A DNA stretch of 64,000 bases from JAPEKQ01 sp964516845 (GTDB taxonomy: Bacteria > Joyebacterota > Joyebacteria > Joyebacterales > Joyebacteraceae), in the NCBI GenBank assembly GCA_964516845.1, contig CAZEXP010000009.1:6949-70948 (forward strand). The letters are read 5' to 3'. Shown piece by piece: positions 44,033 through 53,064 of this stretch (positions within the stretch are counted from its first letter, which is position 1; each line of letters begins with the position of its first letter). The notes beneath the pieces were generated by a model. That model saw nothing but the letters and a program-made list of their open reading frames with translations, was not told where the DNA came from and ran no database searches. The translations under genes were made by a program, and so were the position numbers.

Positions 44033-44093
44033 TGTGGCCGGAGCGAAGCTTGCTCTGTCCCCCCCAGCCCCTCGCCTCCAGCTCAGGCGGGGG

Positions 44094-44132
44094 GCTCCCC
44101 TATTCGGGGAGCGGCTCCCCGAATAGGGGAGC
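44094..44132. repeat. Perfect 19-bp inverted repeat with one-base spacer
   Basis: Arm 44094-44112 (GCTCCCCTATTCGGGGAGC) and arm 44114-44132 (GCTCCCCGAATAGGGGAGC) are exact reverse complements. Each arm is itself a small palindrome (GCTCCCC/GGGGAGC), so either one long cruciform or two small hairpins can form. Confidence 0.9.
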
Positions 44133-44135
44133 AAA

Positions 44136-44194
44136 GCCGAGCTGCGCTCGGCGGCTGGCCCGCCTCCGGCGGGCTTGGCCCGACTGCGGCGGGC
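44136..44194. repeat. Cluster of three small GC-rich hairpins
   Basis: GCCGAGC-TGC-GCTCGGC (44136-44152), GCCCGCC-TCC-GGCGGGC (44158-44174) and GCCCGAC-TGC-GGCGGGC (44178-44194, one mismatch). The last two are near copies in tandem. The arrangement recalls REP-type repeats, but copy number elsewhere is unknown. Confidence 0.75.
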
Positions 44195-44215
44195 ACGCGG
44201 CAGATGCGGACGTAC

Positions 44216-44252
44216 GAAGCGGGGGCTCTCCATCGTGGAGAGCCCCCGCTTC
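44216..44252. terminator. Bidirectional terminator between PDZ and GlmU-like genes
   Basis: A stem of 16-17 bp (GAAGCGGGGGCTCTCC / GGAGAGCCCCCGCTTC) with a tiny loop, followed by TTCTTCG. It separates convergent genes ending at 44032 (+) and 44268 (-). Confidence 0.85.
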
Positions 44253-44267
44253 TTCGCTGCCCGAACC

Positions 44268-45494
44268 CTAGTTCCGGCGCTCAAGTTCGAACACGCGCCT
44301 GATGACGGCCTCGCCCGCGCGTGTCAGCTCGACGCCGCGGCGCGCCATCACGAGCCGGGCGGTCGCGACGGCCCGTTCGAGCTCGTGCACGGTCACGTCA
44401 CCGTTCACGCTCCACGCGAACGACGGGATCACCTTGGGAGAGATCTCCGAGGCTACAACATTGGCGAACACGCCGATCACGACTCCCGTATTGAGCTTCG
44501 TCCCTATCGCCGTCTTGGAGTGATCGCCGATGGTAGCACCCACGAACAGCGAACCCGTGTCGTGGACCTCGCCGGCGATCTCCACACGCACGGTGCCGTA
44601 GTTGTTCTTCAGATCGCTGGTATCCGTCGCGGCGCCGAGGTTCACCCAGCTGCCGAGATACGAATGGCCGAGGAACCCGTCGTGCTGCTTGTTGGAGTAC
44701 GAATGGATGATGGACCCCTCGACCTCGCCGCCGACCTTGCACGACTCCCCGATCGAGGTGCCTCCGTATATCTTCGCGCCGATCTTGATGACCGTGTCAC
44801 GGCCGACGAATGCGGGCCCCACAACGACGGCATTCGCCATGACGCATGCGCCCGGCGCCACAACCACGGGGCCGTCGGTAGCATCCAGCACCGCCCCGGC
44901 CGCCACACTCGCCCCCTCGCCCACAGAGACCCGGGCCGGCGCGACGATGCAAGCTCTTTCGCTGACGCTGCCCTCCATCGCGCCTGCCGCGAGAACGAGC
45001 GGAGCATCCCTCTCGATCTCCTCGGCGTTCAGACGAACGAGTTCCCATGGGAACGAAACCACGCGCGCCGGAATCTCCAGTCGACTCGCCAGCTCAAGCG
45101 CGGTGATGTCGTAGCCGCTGTTCTCGAGAGCGCCGGTACGTTCCCGCACGCGGTCGTTGATCCTGGCGCCGACGACGGAGCCGCCGGACGTCAGCACGGT
45201 CTCGGCGTCGACATCGTCAAGAGCGGCGAGCAGCGTCTCGTCCACGATCACATTCGCCGAGAGCAGCAGCGTCGGTCTGTCGTCGGCGGCAGCGGGCGTC
45301 CGACCGGGATAGGTCTCGGCCGCCCACGCGGAGAGAGCGGGACGCGCGCCCAGGAGAACGCGCCACGATGGACGGCGATACTCGAGCTTCTCGCGAAGCA
45401 GCAGTGCCCCACACCTCAGATCGAAGACCGGTCGGAGGAACGTGATGGGGCCGAACGTCGACGTCCCCGGATTCTCATAGAGTATGACCTGCAC
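44268..45494 (-). CDS. Alternative GlmU-type bifunctional sugar nucleotidyltransferase/acetyltransferase
   Basis: A 408-residue protein of the GlmU-like family known from Bacteroidetes, proposed to make UDP-GlcNAc for peptidoglycan and LPS. The N-terminal half is a divergent nucleotidyltransferase (VILYENPGTSTFGPITFLRPVFDLRCGALLLREKLE, about 1-195). The C-terminal half is a left-handed beta-helix of hexapeptide repeats (VVVAPGACVMANAVVVGPAFVGRDTVIKIG...) with GEVEGSIIHSYSNKQHDGFLGHSYLGSWVNLGA, diagnostic of the family. The GTG at 45494 has GGAGG eight bases upstream and leaves 19 bases after rsgA. Starting at 45536 would overlap rsgA. It is the last gene of this operon. Activity is by family, not shown. 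Confidence 0.87.
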   Translation of the reverse strand: MQVILYENPGTSTFGPITFLRPVFDLRCGALLLREKLEYRRPSWRVLLGARPALSAWAAETYPGRTPAAADDRPTLLLSANVIVDETLLAALDDVDAETVLTSGGSVVGARINDRVRERTGALENSGYDITALELASRLEIPARVVSFPWELVRLNAEEIERDAPLVLAAGAMEGSVSERACIVAPARVSVGEGASVAAGAVLDATDGPVVVAPGACVMANAVVVGPAFVGRDTVIKIGAKIYGGTSIGESCKVGGEVEGSIIHSYSNKQHDGFLGHSYLGSWVNLGAATDTSDLKNNYGTVRVEIAGEVHDTGSLFVGATIGDHSKTAIGTKLNTGVVIGVFANVVASEISPKVIPSFAWSVNGDVTVHELERAVATARLVMARRGVELTRAGEAVIRRVFELERRN

Positions 45495-45513
45495 GGAGCG
45501 GTCCTCCCTTGCA

Positions 45514-46446
45514 TCAGGACGGGCGCCTGAGCTCACTGAGCAGTCTCAGGTAGCTATCGTGCCGCGCGGCATTGACCTCGCCGCGTTCGACCGCGTCCTT
45601 CACGGCACAGTCCGGCTCCGCGGAGTGACTGCACGTCGTGAAGCGACAGCGGGGAATGTACTCCCGGAACTCCGGGAACAGGTAGTCCAGTTCGTCGGCG
45701 CGGATCTTCCAGAAGCCGAGTTCGCGAAACCCCGGCGTGTCGGCGACCAGCGTTCCGTCTTCGAGACGGAAGATGGTCACGTTGGATGTCGTGTGTTTGC
45801 CCTTGTGGGACTTCTTCCCGATCTCACGGACCTTGATGCCAAGACCCGGCTCGATGGCATTGAGCAGCGAACTCTTGCCCGCGCCGCTCGGTCCCGAGAA
45901 CACGCTGAATCGACCGCGGACGAGCGCCGCGAGCTCGTCGATATTCGTGCCGTCGGAGGCCGACGTGGCGACGACATCGTATCCGGCCTGCTCGTATGCG
46001 GCAGCCGCAGGCAGCCACTCCCGCTCGTGCACGAGGTCGATCTTGTTGAACACGATGACCGACTTCAGATCGGCGCTCTCGGCGATGACAAGGACGCGGT
46101 CAAGCATCCGTCGGTTGAGCCTGGGCGTCCCCAGCGACGCGACTGCTACGAGCTGTTCGACATTCGCGATGATGACCTGTTCGGCCTCTTTCCTCATCCT
46201 CGGACGGAGTCTCGACAGCGCTGTCTCCCGCGGATGCACGCGCTCGATCACGGCCCCGCCGTCGTCGAGCACTGAGATGTCAACCGTGTCGCCGGCGACA
46301 ACGAACTTCTCATGCTCCGAAAGACCGGCGAAGTGACGCGCGCGCACGCTGGCGCGGAGTATGCGGCCATCCTCGAGAGCGACCTCCCACTCGTCACGGA
46401 AACAGGCCAGCACTCGCCCCCTGTGCTCACTCGAATCGCTAGTCAT
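45514..46446 (-). CDS. rsgA: Ribosome small subunit-dependent GTPase RsgA
   Basis: A circularly permuted GTPase that checks maturation of the 30S subunit. The 310-residue product has an N-terminal OB fold (GRVLACFRDEWEVAL), the permuted GTPase motifs in the order G4 NKIDLV, G1 GPSGAGKSS, G2 HTT and G3 DTPGFRE, and a C-terminal zinc-binding part (CRFTTCSHSAEPDCAV). Its ATG lies eight bases inside the 3' end of the RND pump gene, so it is translationally coupled to it. The GlmU-like gene follows after 19 bases. Confidence 0.95.
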   Translation of the reverse strand: MTSDSSEHRGRVLACFRDEWEVALEDGRILRASVRARHFAGLSEHEKFVVAGDTVDISVLDDGGAVIERVHPRETALSRLRPRMRKEAEQVIIANVEQLVAVASLGTPRLNRRMLDRVLVIAESADLKSVIVFNKIDLVHEREWLPAAAAYEQAGYDVVATSASDGTNIDELAALVRGRFSVFSGPSGAGKSSLLNAIEPGLGIKVREIGKKSHKGKHTTSNVTIFRLEDGTLVADTPGFRELGFWKIRADELDYLFPEFREYIPRCRFTTCSHSAEPDCAVKDAVERGEVNAARHDSYLRLLSELRRPS

Positions 46447-49400
46447 CGAGAGCCTCCATCCCCTCGTCCGGATCGCATGCGCTCGCGGTGATGTGCCGCG
46501 TCGTGTCAGGCTGCGTTTCTCCCGCAGTGTCCAGACGCCCGAAGCGTCTGCGGATGTCGTCGACGATCGAGAAGAGCGCCGGGATGATGAACAGCGTCAG
46601 TATGGTCGCGAACGCAAGACCCCACGCCAACGAGGCGGCCATCGGCCCCCAGCTCCGCGACGACCCGCCCCAACCCATCGCCAGCGGGAGCACACCGAAG
46701 ATCGTGGTGATGGACGTCAGCAGGATCGGCCTCAAGCGCTGGGTCCCGGCAAGCACGACGGACTCCCATCGATCGACACCGTTCGATCGCGCCCGCTTGA
46801 TGAAGTCGACAAGCACGATCGAATCGTTCACGACGACGCCCGCAAGAGCCACGATGGCGACGCCTGCATTGAGCGTGAACGGAAAGCGCATCACGGCAAG
46901 CCCGATGATGACGCCGATGAACGCGAACGGAACCGTGAACATGATGATCAGCGGTTGAACGAAGGACTGGAACTCGGTCCCGAGAATCCCGTAGATGAGA
47001 AGGATCGCCACGAGGAACGCGAGGAAGAGCGAGGTGAAGGACTCCTGTGTCTCCTGGAACTCACCTCCGAAGTCGAGTCTGTACCCCGGGTACCTCGTCG
47101 GGATGTCGGCGAACTCCGCCTGGAGAAGCCTGTTCACCTCGGTCGACGTTGCGCCTCCCTCGAGGCCGGCGGTGACCGTGACAACACGCGTCCCGTCGCG
47201 GCGGTTGAGCTCCGCTTGCGCGGCGGCGATGCTGAACTCCGCCACATTCGCCAGCGGGACGATACCCGCCTGCGTCGCGATCGGAAGCCGCTCGAGGTCG
47301 TCCATGTCCAGCCGGTCGCCCTCCTCGAGCCGGACGATCACGTCGATCTCATCGTCCCCCTCGCCACGGTACTTCGTCGCCTCGACGCCCTCGAAGCTCA
47401 TTCTCAGCGCGCCCGCTATGTCGCTCACGGTCAGTCCGTAGAGTGCTGCTCGATCCTGGAGAACCGAGACACGGAGTTCGGACTTCCCGGGCCTCGTGTC
47501 GTCGTCGATCTCGACGACGCCCTCGATCTCGGCGAGTCGATCCTTGAGCAGGCCGGCGATCGAGCTCAGGACGAGCGGATCCTCGCCCTCCACGCGCACC
47601 TCCACGGGCTCACCCGACGGAGGCCCCTGCTGAGGACGCGACAGCGACAGCCACGTCAGACCCGCGACCTGGTTGAGCTCGCCGCGGAGCGCATCCATGA
47701 TCTCCAGATCGGACCTGCCGCGGTCCCCGGAATCGACGAGGTCCACGTTGATCTGCATGTTGTGCGAGGCAAGACGTCCGCGGTGGTTCTCCATCATGAA
47801 CCCGACCCGTGTGACGACGGCCTCGATCTCATCCTCCGGCAGTTGCTCGATGATGCCCTCAAGCTGTCTGGCGATCCGGTCGGTCTCCTCGATCCGCGTC
47901 CCGATCCGCGTCTGTGCGCGGATCTCGAACTGGTCGATGTCCTCCTCCTCGAAGATCTTGATATCGAGGGTCGTGGCGAGACCGATCGCGAAGACTGCCA
48001 TCAGGAAGATGCCCAGCATCGCGAGATAGCGCCTTCTGAGTACCTGCCTCAGGAAGCGCTCGTAGCCGCCCGTGAGACGCAGGAAGAGCGGCCGACACCG
48101 GTTCTCGGCGCGGTCGATGCGCCCGAAGTCCGCCATGTGCGACGGCAGGATGAAGAGCGCCTCGACGAGCGAGACGAGAAGCGCGAACGTGACGACCTTG
48201 GGGATGACCGCCATGAACTTGCCCCACGTGCCGGTCATCAGCAGCAGGGGCAGGAACGCCGCCACGGTCGTCAGGACGGCCGCCGTCACGGGCGCCTGCA
48301 CCTCCTTGAGACCGAGCACCGCGGCCTCGCGCCGCGGCTTCCCCTCCTCCATGTGTCGATAGATGTTCTCGATGACGATGATGGCGTCGTCGACGAGCAT
48401 GCCGAGCACGAGAACGAGCGAGAAGAGCGAGAGCGTGTTGATCGTGATACCGGCCGCATTCATCAGGATGAACGCGCCGAAGAAGCTGAACGGGATCCCG
48501 ATGCAGGCGAGCACGGCGTTCCGCGCGCCGATGAACACGAAGAGCGTCAGGGCAACGAGGACAATGCCGAATGCGGCGTTCCTCTGGAGGATCTGCAGCA
48601 CGTCGCGGACCTCGATGGACGCGTCGTTCCGGATCTCGAAACTCACATCCTCAGACAGTCGCGCGTCGTACTCATCGACAACGCCGCGAATGCGCTCGGC
48701 CACCCGGACGATGCTCCCGGTGCTCTCCTTCATCACCCAGAGCGTCACGCTCCGCTCGCCGTTGAGCCGCGCGTAGGTCAGCGGATCGGCGAGCGTGTCC
48801 CGCACGCGACCGACGTCGCGAATCCGGATCTGTCCGCCGGAGGGACCTGAGGCTATGACGTGGTCCTCGATTCCCTCGAGCGACTCGAATTCGCCAAGCG
48901 TCCGGACGATGTACTCGGATGTGCTCAGATCGAGCGTGCCGCCCGGGACGTTCAGGTTCCTCGCGGCCAGCGACCCCACGACCTGCCCGATCGGAATGCC
49001 GTACGCGGCGAGTCGGTCGGCGTCCAGTTCGATGAGTATCTCGCGTTCCCTGGTGCCGATGATGTCAACGTCCGCCACGGATGCGACATCGAGGATCTGC
49101 TCTCTGAGGTCCTCCGCTATCTCACGGAGCACCGTGTCGCTCTCCTGCCCCCCGATGCTGACGGACAGGATGGGGATGACCTCGGCGAGCTTGATGGGGA
49201 TGACCACGGGATCATCAAGATCGCTCGGGAGCTTCGCGCCCGCCGCGTCCACCGCCGTTCTCAGGTCCATCACACCCTTGTCGAAATCGTCATCGGAGAG
49301 CCCCGGCTTGAAGCGGACATCGATGACGCAGCGGCTCTCCGACGACGTCGAACTGACGTGTTCGACATCCTCAACGCTCTCGATCTCCTCCTCGAGCGGC

Positions 49401-49594
49401 TTCGTGACCAGCGTCTCGATCTCCTCGGGCGAGACACCCGGATAGGAGACCCAGACGATCGCCTCATCGAGACTGACGTTCGGCAGGAGCTCAGCCGGCA
49501 TCTGGAAATAGGTGAAGACGCCGACAATGAGAACGCCGAACATGACGAGGTTCACGAGAACCGGCTGTTTGACGGAGAATTCGCCGATGTTCAT
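46439..49594 (-). CDS. RND-family multidrug efflux pump inner-membrane subunit (AcrB/MexB-like)
   Basis: A proton-driven efflux transporter of the inner membrane, 1051 residues. The fold is visible as two repeats, each with one helix, a large periplasmic porter loop and a helix block: the first starts FSVKQPVLVNLVMFGVLIVGVF, the second RRRYLAMLGIFLMAVFAIGLA. Conserved stretches include VWVSYPGVSPEEIETLVTKPLEE, the DD relay in VLGMLVDDAIIVIENI and GVVVNDSIVLVDFI. Substrate specificity cannot be read. It follows the adaptor gene by 38 bases and overlaps rsgA by eight. With the adaptor and TolC-like genes it forms a complete tripartite pump. Confidence 0.94.
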   Translation of the reverse strand: MNIGEFSVKQPVLVNLVMFGVLIVGVFTYFQMPAELLPNVSLDEAIVWVSYPGVSPEEIETLVTKPLEEEIESVEDVEHVSSTSSESRCVIDVRFKPGLSDDDFDKGVMDLRTAVDAAGAKLPSDLDDPVVIPIKLAEVIPILSVSIGGQESDTVLREIAEDLREQILDVASVADVDIIGTREREILIELDADRLAAYGIPIGQVVGSLAARNLNVPGGTLDLSTSEYIVRTLGEFESLEGIEDHVIASGPSGGQIRIRDVGRVRDTLADPLTYARLNGERSVTLWVMKESTGSIVRVAERIRGVVDEYDARLSEDVSFEIRNDASIEVRDVLQILQRNAAFGIVLVALTLFVFIGARNAVLACIGIPFSFFGAFILMNAAGITINTLSLFSLVLVLGMLVDDAIIVIENIYRHMEEGKPRREAAVLGLKEVQAPVTAAVLTTVAAFLPLLLMTGTWGKFMAVIPKVVTFALLVSLVEALFILPSHMADFGRIDRAENRCRPLFLRLTGGYERFLRQVLRRRYLAMLGIFLMAVFAIGLATTLDIKIFEEEDIDQFEIRAQTRIGTRIEETDRIARQLEGIIEQLPEDEIEAVVTRVGFMMENHRGRLASHNMQINVDLVDSGDRGRSDLEIMDALRGELNQVAGLTWLSLSRPQQGPPSGEPVEVRVEGEDPLVLSSIAGLLKDRLAEIEGVVEIDDDTRPGKSELRVSVLQDRAALYGLTVSDIAGALRMSFEGVEATKYRGEGDDEIDVIVRLEEGDRLDMDDLERLPIATQAGIVPLANVAEFSIAAAQAELNRRDGTRVVTVTAGLEGGATSTEVNRLLQAEFADIPTRYPGYRLDFGGEFQETQESFTSLFLAFLVAILLIYGILGTEFQSFVQPLIIMFTVPFAFIGVIIGLAVMRFPFTLNAGVAIVALAGVVVNDSIVLVDFIKRARSNGVDRWESVVLAGTQRLRPILLTSITTIFGVLPLAMGWGGSSRSWGPMAASLAWGLAFATILTLFIIPALFSIVDDIRRRFGRLDTAGETQPDTTRHITASACDPDEGMEALDD

Positions 49595-49632
49595 CCGCTA
49601 TCGCTCCCGCCGTGCGCCGCGCGCACGCTCAC

Positions 49633-50760
49633 TTACGATCCCGACTTGATCTCGATGGATGCCCCATCGCTCACCTGCGTGTAGCCGACGGAGATGATCC
49701 TGTCTCCGGCCGCGAGACCGGACTCCACAACAACCTGCCCCCCGAGCACCGCCCCGAGCGTCACTCTCCGGAGCGTTGCCAGGGAGTCCACGGCGACGAA
49801 CACCGCGGGTTCTCCGTAGCGGTCGATGATCCAGTCCCGCTCTATGACGATGGCGTCGTTGAGCTCACGGGCGGACACCGTCACCTCCGCGACCATGCCG
49901 GAGCGAAGCCTGCCTCCGCGATTCTCGAATGTGACGCGGACGGGATAAGTCTTGGTCATGTCGTCGGCCCGGCGACCGACATAGTCGACCCGCCCGGCGA
50001 ATATCTCCCCGGGGTAGGGCCTGACGGTCAGCGACGCCTTGAGTCCGGCCCGCAGTTCGACGACGCGACCCTCGCTGACGCCGAAATCGACCTCGAGGAA
50101 GTCATCGTTGATAACGTGCGCGACAGGCGTGCCCATCGCGACGAGCTGCCCCTCTTCCGCATAGATGAAGGCCACGCGTCCCGACACCGGCGCGCTGATC
50201 GCCGTGTCACGGAGCTGCCGCTCGGCCGCCGCCAGCCCGGCCTCCGCGGTCGCGGACATCGCCCGTGCGGCCGTGGCGCGCGTCTGGGCGGTCTCATGGT
50301 CGAGATCGGAGATGTCGCCGTTCTCCCACAGGTGCTTCGCCCGTTTGAGACCGAGTTCGGCGTCGCCGAGTTCTGCCTCGGCGGTGAGAAACTGCGCCCT
50401 GGCCTGCTGCGCGCCGAGGCCGGCGAGCTCCAGATCCAGACGAACCAGCACATCCCCCGCCTCCACCGCGTCCCCCACGGATGCCGGTATCGCCAGAACA
50501 CGACCGTTCGCCTCGGCGCTCACCTGCACGTCGGTTGCCGCGCGAATGGTCCCGGTCGCGCTGACCGTCGTCGCGGCATCGCGTGGCTCGATCACCGTCA
50601 CCTCGACGGGCACCGGCGCCGCGCCACTGGTCGCCGGGGTCTCCTCGTCCGCGGAAGGACGTCCGCATCCCCCGACCGCGAGCGCGAGGACAAGCCCTCC
50701 GGCGAACACGATCCGGGTCACCCGGTTGCTCGTTCGTCTCATGGCATCTCTCCGGTTCAT
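49633..50760 (-). CDS. RND efflux periplasmic adaptor (membrane fusion protein), lipoprotein
   Basis: Links the RND pump to the outer-membrane channel. The 375-residue product has a lipoprotein signal (GLVLALAVGGCGRPSADEE), a barrel-sandwich/lipoyl domain (VSAEANGRVLAIPASVGDAVEAGDVLVRLD ... APVSGRVAFIYAEEGQLV), an alpha-helical hairpin between (about 110-170) and beta-barrel and membrane-proximal domains. The start is Met1 at 50760; Met7 is an alternative. It lies 38 bases after tolC and 38 before the pump gene. Confidence 0.92.
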   Translation of the reverse strand: MNRRDAMRRTSNRVTRIVFAGGLVLALAVGGCGRPSADEETPATSGAAPVPVEVTVIEPRDAATTVSATGTIRAATDVQVSAEANGRVLAIPASVGDAVEAGDVLVRLDLELAGLGAQQARAQFLTAEAELGDAELGLKRAKHLWENGDISDLDHETAQTRATAARAMSATAEAGLAAAERQLRDTAISAPVSGRVAFIYAEEGQLVAMGTPVAHVINDDFLEVDFGVSEGRVVELRAGLKASLTVRPYPGEIFAGRVDYVGRRADDMTKTYPVRVTFENRGGRLRSGMVAEVTVSARELNDAIVIERDWIIDRYGEPAVFVAVDSLATLRRVTLGAVLGGQVVVESGLAAGDRIISVGYTQVSDGASIEIKSGS

Positions 50761-50798
50761 CGTGCACGTCGCGCCGACGGCTCCCGCCTCGGAACGTC

Positions 50799-52169
50799 TC
50801 AGTTCCGCGCGGAACGCTCCCCGACGAGGTTCTCGAGTTCGGACAGGCTGACGAAGCAGTCGTACAGCGAGTTGATGTATCCCATGCGGCCGCGGTCGTG
50901 CAGCACCCGCGCGTCCGCGAGATCGGTCGACTGCACCATGCCCTGCCCGTACATGTCGTCCATGCTGTCGAAGTGCTGGCGCGACTGCGCGACCAGGCGT
51001 TCGGCCGCCTCCAGCCCTTCCAGGCGAGACCTGAGCGTCGCGATCGAGCTGCGAAGCCCGAGGACCATCATCCGCTCACCTTCATCCCGACGGCTCATCG
51101 CCGCCAGATGCCTCCTTCGCGCCTGCTGATAGTCGGACAGATTCTTGAAACTCGTAAAGACAGGCACCTCGAGGAATGCAGTCACCGACCACGCGACCTC
51201 GTCGTCCGGCTCGATGTCGCCGTCCGCCCTCCATCCGTAGGTGGCCTGAGCGTTGACGGCGGGAAGAAACGCGCCGCGCGCGATGGTCACGCCGTGCCGC
51301 TCGATGTCGGCAACGTCGCGGAGGGCAAGATACCCGGGATTGCTCGAAAGGAGCGAGCGAGCCTCAAGCTCGGTCGCTGGATTCCCATCGAGAAGCCCCC
51401 GGTAGGGAGCACAGCGAGCCTCGAGTTCGAGACGCGACACGTCCTCCAGTTCAAACCCTGCATCGAGCGGGAGTCCGAGCGTGGCGGCCAGCGATGTGCG
51501 GGCAAGCACGACCGAATTCTCGGCGTCGATGAGCGCCCGTCGATCCTCCGCCAGCTGAACCTCCCAGAGCAGGCGGTCGGCTCGACCGGTGATGCCGATC
51601 TCTTCCTTCCGACGCGACGTCGCCACGCGCTCCTCCGCCGCACGCATCGCGTCACGCGATACGTCGAGCAGCGCCTCCGTCCTCAGAACGTCGAAGAACG
51701 CCGATTTCGCGGCGACCATGACATCCAGGCGCGCCGCGTCGAGACCGTGCAGCGCAGCGCTCCTCGCGGCGCCCGCGAGACCGACCGCGCCCCAGAGGCG
51801 TCCGCCGTTGAACACGGGCATCGACGCATTGAACGACGTCTCGTACGTCGTTTCATAGAGGAACGGCTCGATCTCGAGCTCCTCCGGCAGGAACTCGATC
51901 GAGGCGTTCGCGCGCTCGTATGTATCGGGGTCCACGCGGCGGGCTGACGACCTGAGCGAGACCGACGGAAGGAGCGATGCCCACGCGCTGCGCGCGCCCC
52001 ATCGGGCAGCCTCGTAGTCGTCGCGGGCGGCCTCGAGCGTGCGGTTGTGCTCAAGCGCGAGATCGACCGCCTGCGCCAGTGTGAGCCTCTCCCCGGCCGA
52101 GGCACAGACCGCGGACAGAAACAGCAGGATGAACCCCGCCATCCGAACCGCGGCGAAGAGACGACGCAT
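50799..52169 (-). CDS. TolC-family outer-membrane efflux protein
   Basis: The outer-membrane channel of the tripartite pump, 456 residues. A signal peptide (MRRLFAAVRMAGFILLFLSAVCASAGE) precedes two repeats of long coiled helices, opening RLTLAQAVDLALEHNRTLEAARDDYEAARWG, with EVAWSVTAFLEVPVFTSFKNLSDYQQA marking the second repeat strand. The ATG at 52169 has GGAG seven bases upstream; a TTG two codons earlier is less likely. The adaptor gene follows after 38 bases. Confidence 0.9.
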   Translation of the reverse strand: MRRLFAAVRMAGFILLFLSAVCASAGERLTLAQAVDLALEHNRTLEAARDDYEAARWGARSAWASLLPSVSLRSSARRVDPDTYERANASIEFLPEELEIEPFLYETTYETSFNASMPVFNGGRLWGAVGLAGAARSAALHGLDAARLDVMVAAKSAFFDVLRTEALLDVSRDAMRAAEERVATSRRKEEIGITGRADRLLWEVQLAEDRRALIDAENSVVLARTSLAATLGLPLDAGFELEDVSRLELEARCAPYRGLLDGNPATELEARSLLSSNPGYLALRDVADIERHGVTIARGAFLPAVNAQATYGWRADGDIEPDDEVAWSVTAFLEVPVFTSFKNLSDYQQARRRHLAAMSRRDEGERMMVLGLRSSIATLRSRLEGLEAAERLVAQSRQHFDSMDDMYGQGMVQSTDLADARVLHDRGRMGYINSLYDCFVSLSELENLVGERSARN

Positions 52170-52229
52170 CCGCAATCTCCAAAAATGAGTGTCGAGTCGT
52201 ATTTCGAGCGTACGCGATACCGGGAGTTG

Positions 52230-52258
52230 AGTCTACACGATGGATGAAGACCGCTCAA
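52230..52258 (-). promoter_or_regulatory. Possible promoter of the tolC-adaptor-RND operon
   Basis: Minus strand: TTGAGC (52258-52253), a 17-bp spacer, TAGACT (52235-52230). Each box matches four of six consensus bases. It begins at the suhB stop. Confidence 0.4.
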
Positions 52259-52260
52259 GA

Positions 52261-53064
52261 CTAGTCCGCGCCGAGGCCCGGCGAATTGAGCACGGTCAGC
52301 ATCTCCTCGTGGACCAGGGCGTTGCTCGCAACGATGTCGCCCCGGCTGTGATCCCAGCTCGAGCCGTCCGTCAGCGAGACGGCGCCCCCCGCCTCGAGGA
52401 CGAGCAGCCCGCCGGCAGACACATCCCAGATCTTCAACCCGAGCTCCCAGAACCCGTCGAGGCGGCCGCAGGCCACGTACGCGAGATCGAGTTCCGCCGA
52501 ACCGGCGCGTCGGATCCCGCGAACGGAAAGAATGAACCGATTCAGATTGCCGAGGTTGTTCTCGCTGGATTCGGAGCGGTCGTACGGGAAGCCCGTCGCC
52601 ACGATCGAATCGCCCAGGACCGGGGCGTCGGAGACGCGGATACGCTCCCCGTTGAGCGTCGCGCCCTCCCCGCGCTCGGCCACAAAGAGCTCGTCACGAA
52701 GCGGGTCGTAGACGACACCCGTCACAAGCTCCCCCGCCTCCTCGACGGCGATGGCGACGCAGTAGAACGGATAGCCGTGCGCGAAATTGTTCGTCCCGTC
52801 CAGCGGGTCGACGATCCACGCGCGGGAGCGGGTCCCGGTTCCCTCGCCCGGCGCGACCGGCGAACTCTCCTCGGCGACGATACGGTCGTCGGGATAGCGT
52901 TCGCGGATGCGTCCGAGAATGAGCTTCTCGGATGCCGTGTCGACCGAGGTGACGAGATCGCGTTTGCCCTTCATGTCGATGGCGAACGGATGCCGCCGGC
53001 CCTCCCGCAGAATGGCGCCCGCCTCCCGGGCGATCTCGGCGGCATGCTTCGTATGCTCATTCAA
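52261..53064 (-). CDS. Inositol monophosphatase family protein (SuhB-like)
   Basis: A magnesium-dependent sugar or inositol phosphatase, 267 residues. Motifs: DLVTSVDTASEKLI, VAEES, the metal-binding IVDPLDGTNNF and the C-terminal WDVSAGGLLVLEAGG. The TTG start at 53064 is chosen for the AGGGAG six bases upstream and because MNEHTKHAAEIAREAGAILREG is the usual family start; the frame extends to a GTG at 53115 without a binding site. It lies about 90 bases upstream of tolC on the same strand. Substrate is not known from sequence. Confidence 0.92.
   Translation of the reverse strand: MNEHTKHAAEIAREAGAILREGRRHPFAIDMKGKRDLVTSVDTASEKLILGRIRERYPDDRIVAEESSPVAPGEGTGTRSRAWIVDPLDGTNNFAHGYPFYCVAIAVEEAGELVTGVVYDPLRDELFVAERGEGATLNGERIRVSDAPVLGDSIVATGFPYDRSESSENNLGNLNRFILSVRGIRRAGSAELDLAYVACGRLDGFWELGLKIWDVSAGGLLVLEAGGAVSLTDGSSWDHSRGDIVASNALVHEEMLTVLNSPGLGAD

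Noticed and set aside
46361..48850. Open plus-strand frame of 829 codons opposite the RND pump gene
   Set aside because: Antisense to a well-conserved transporter; composition is highly charged and no motif is present.
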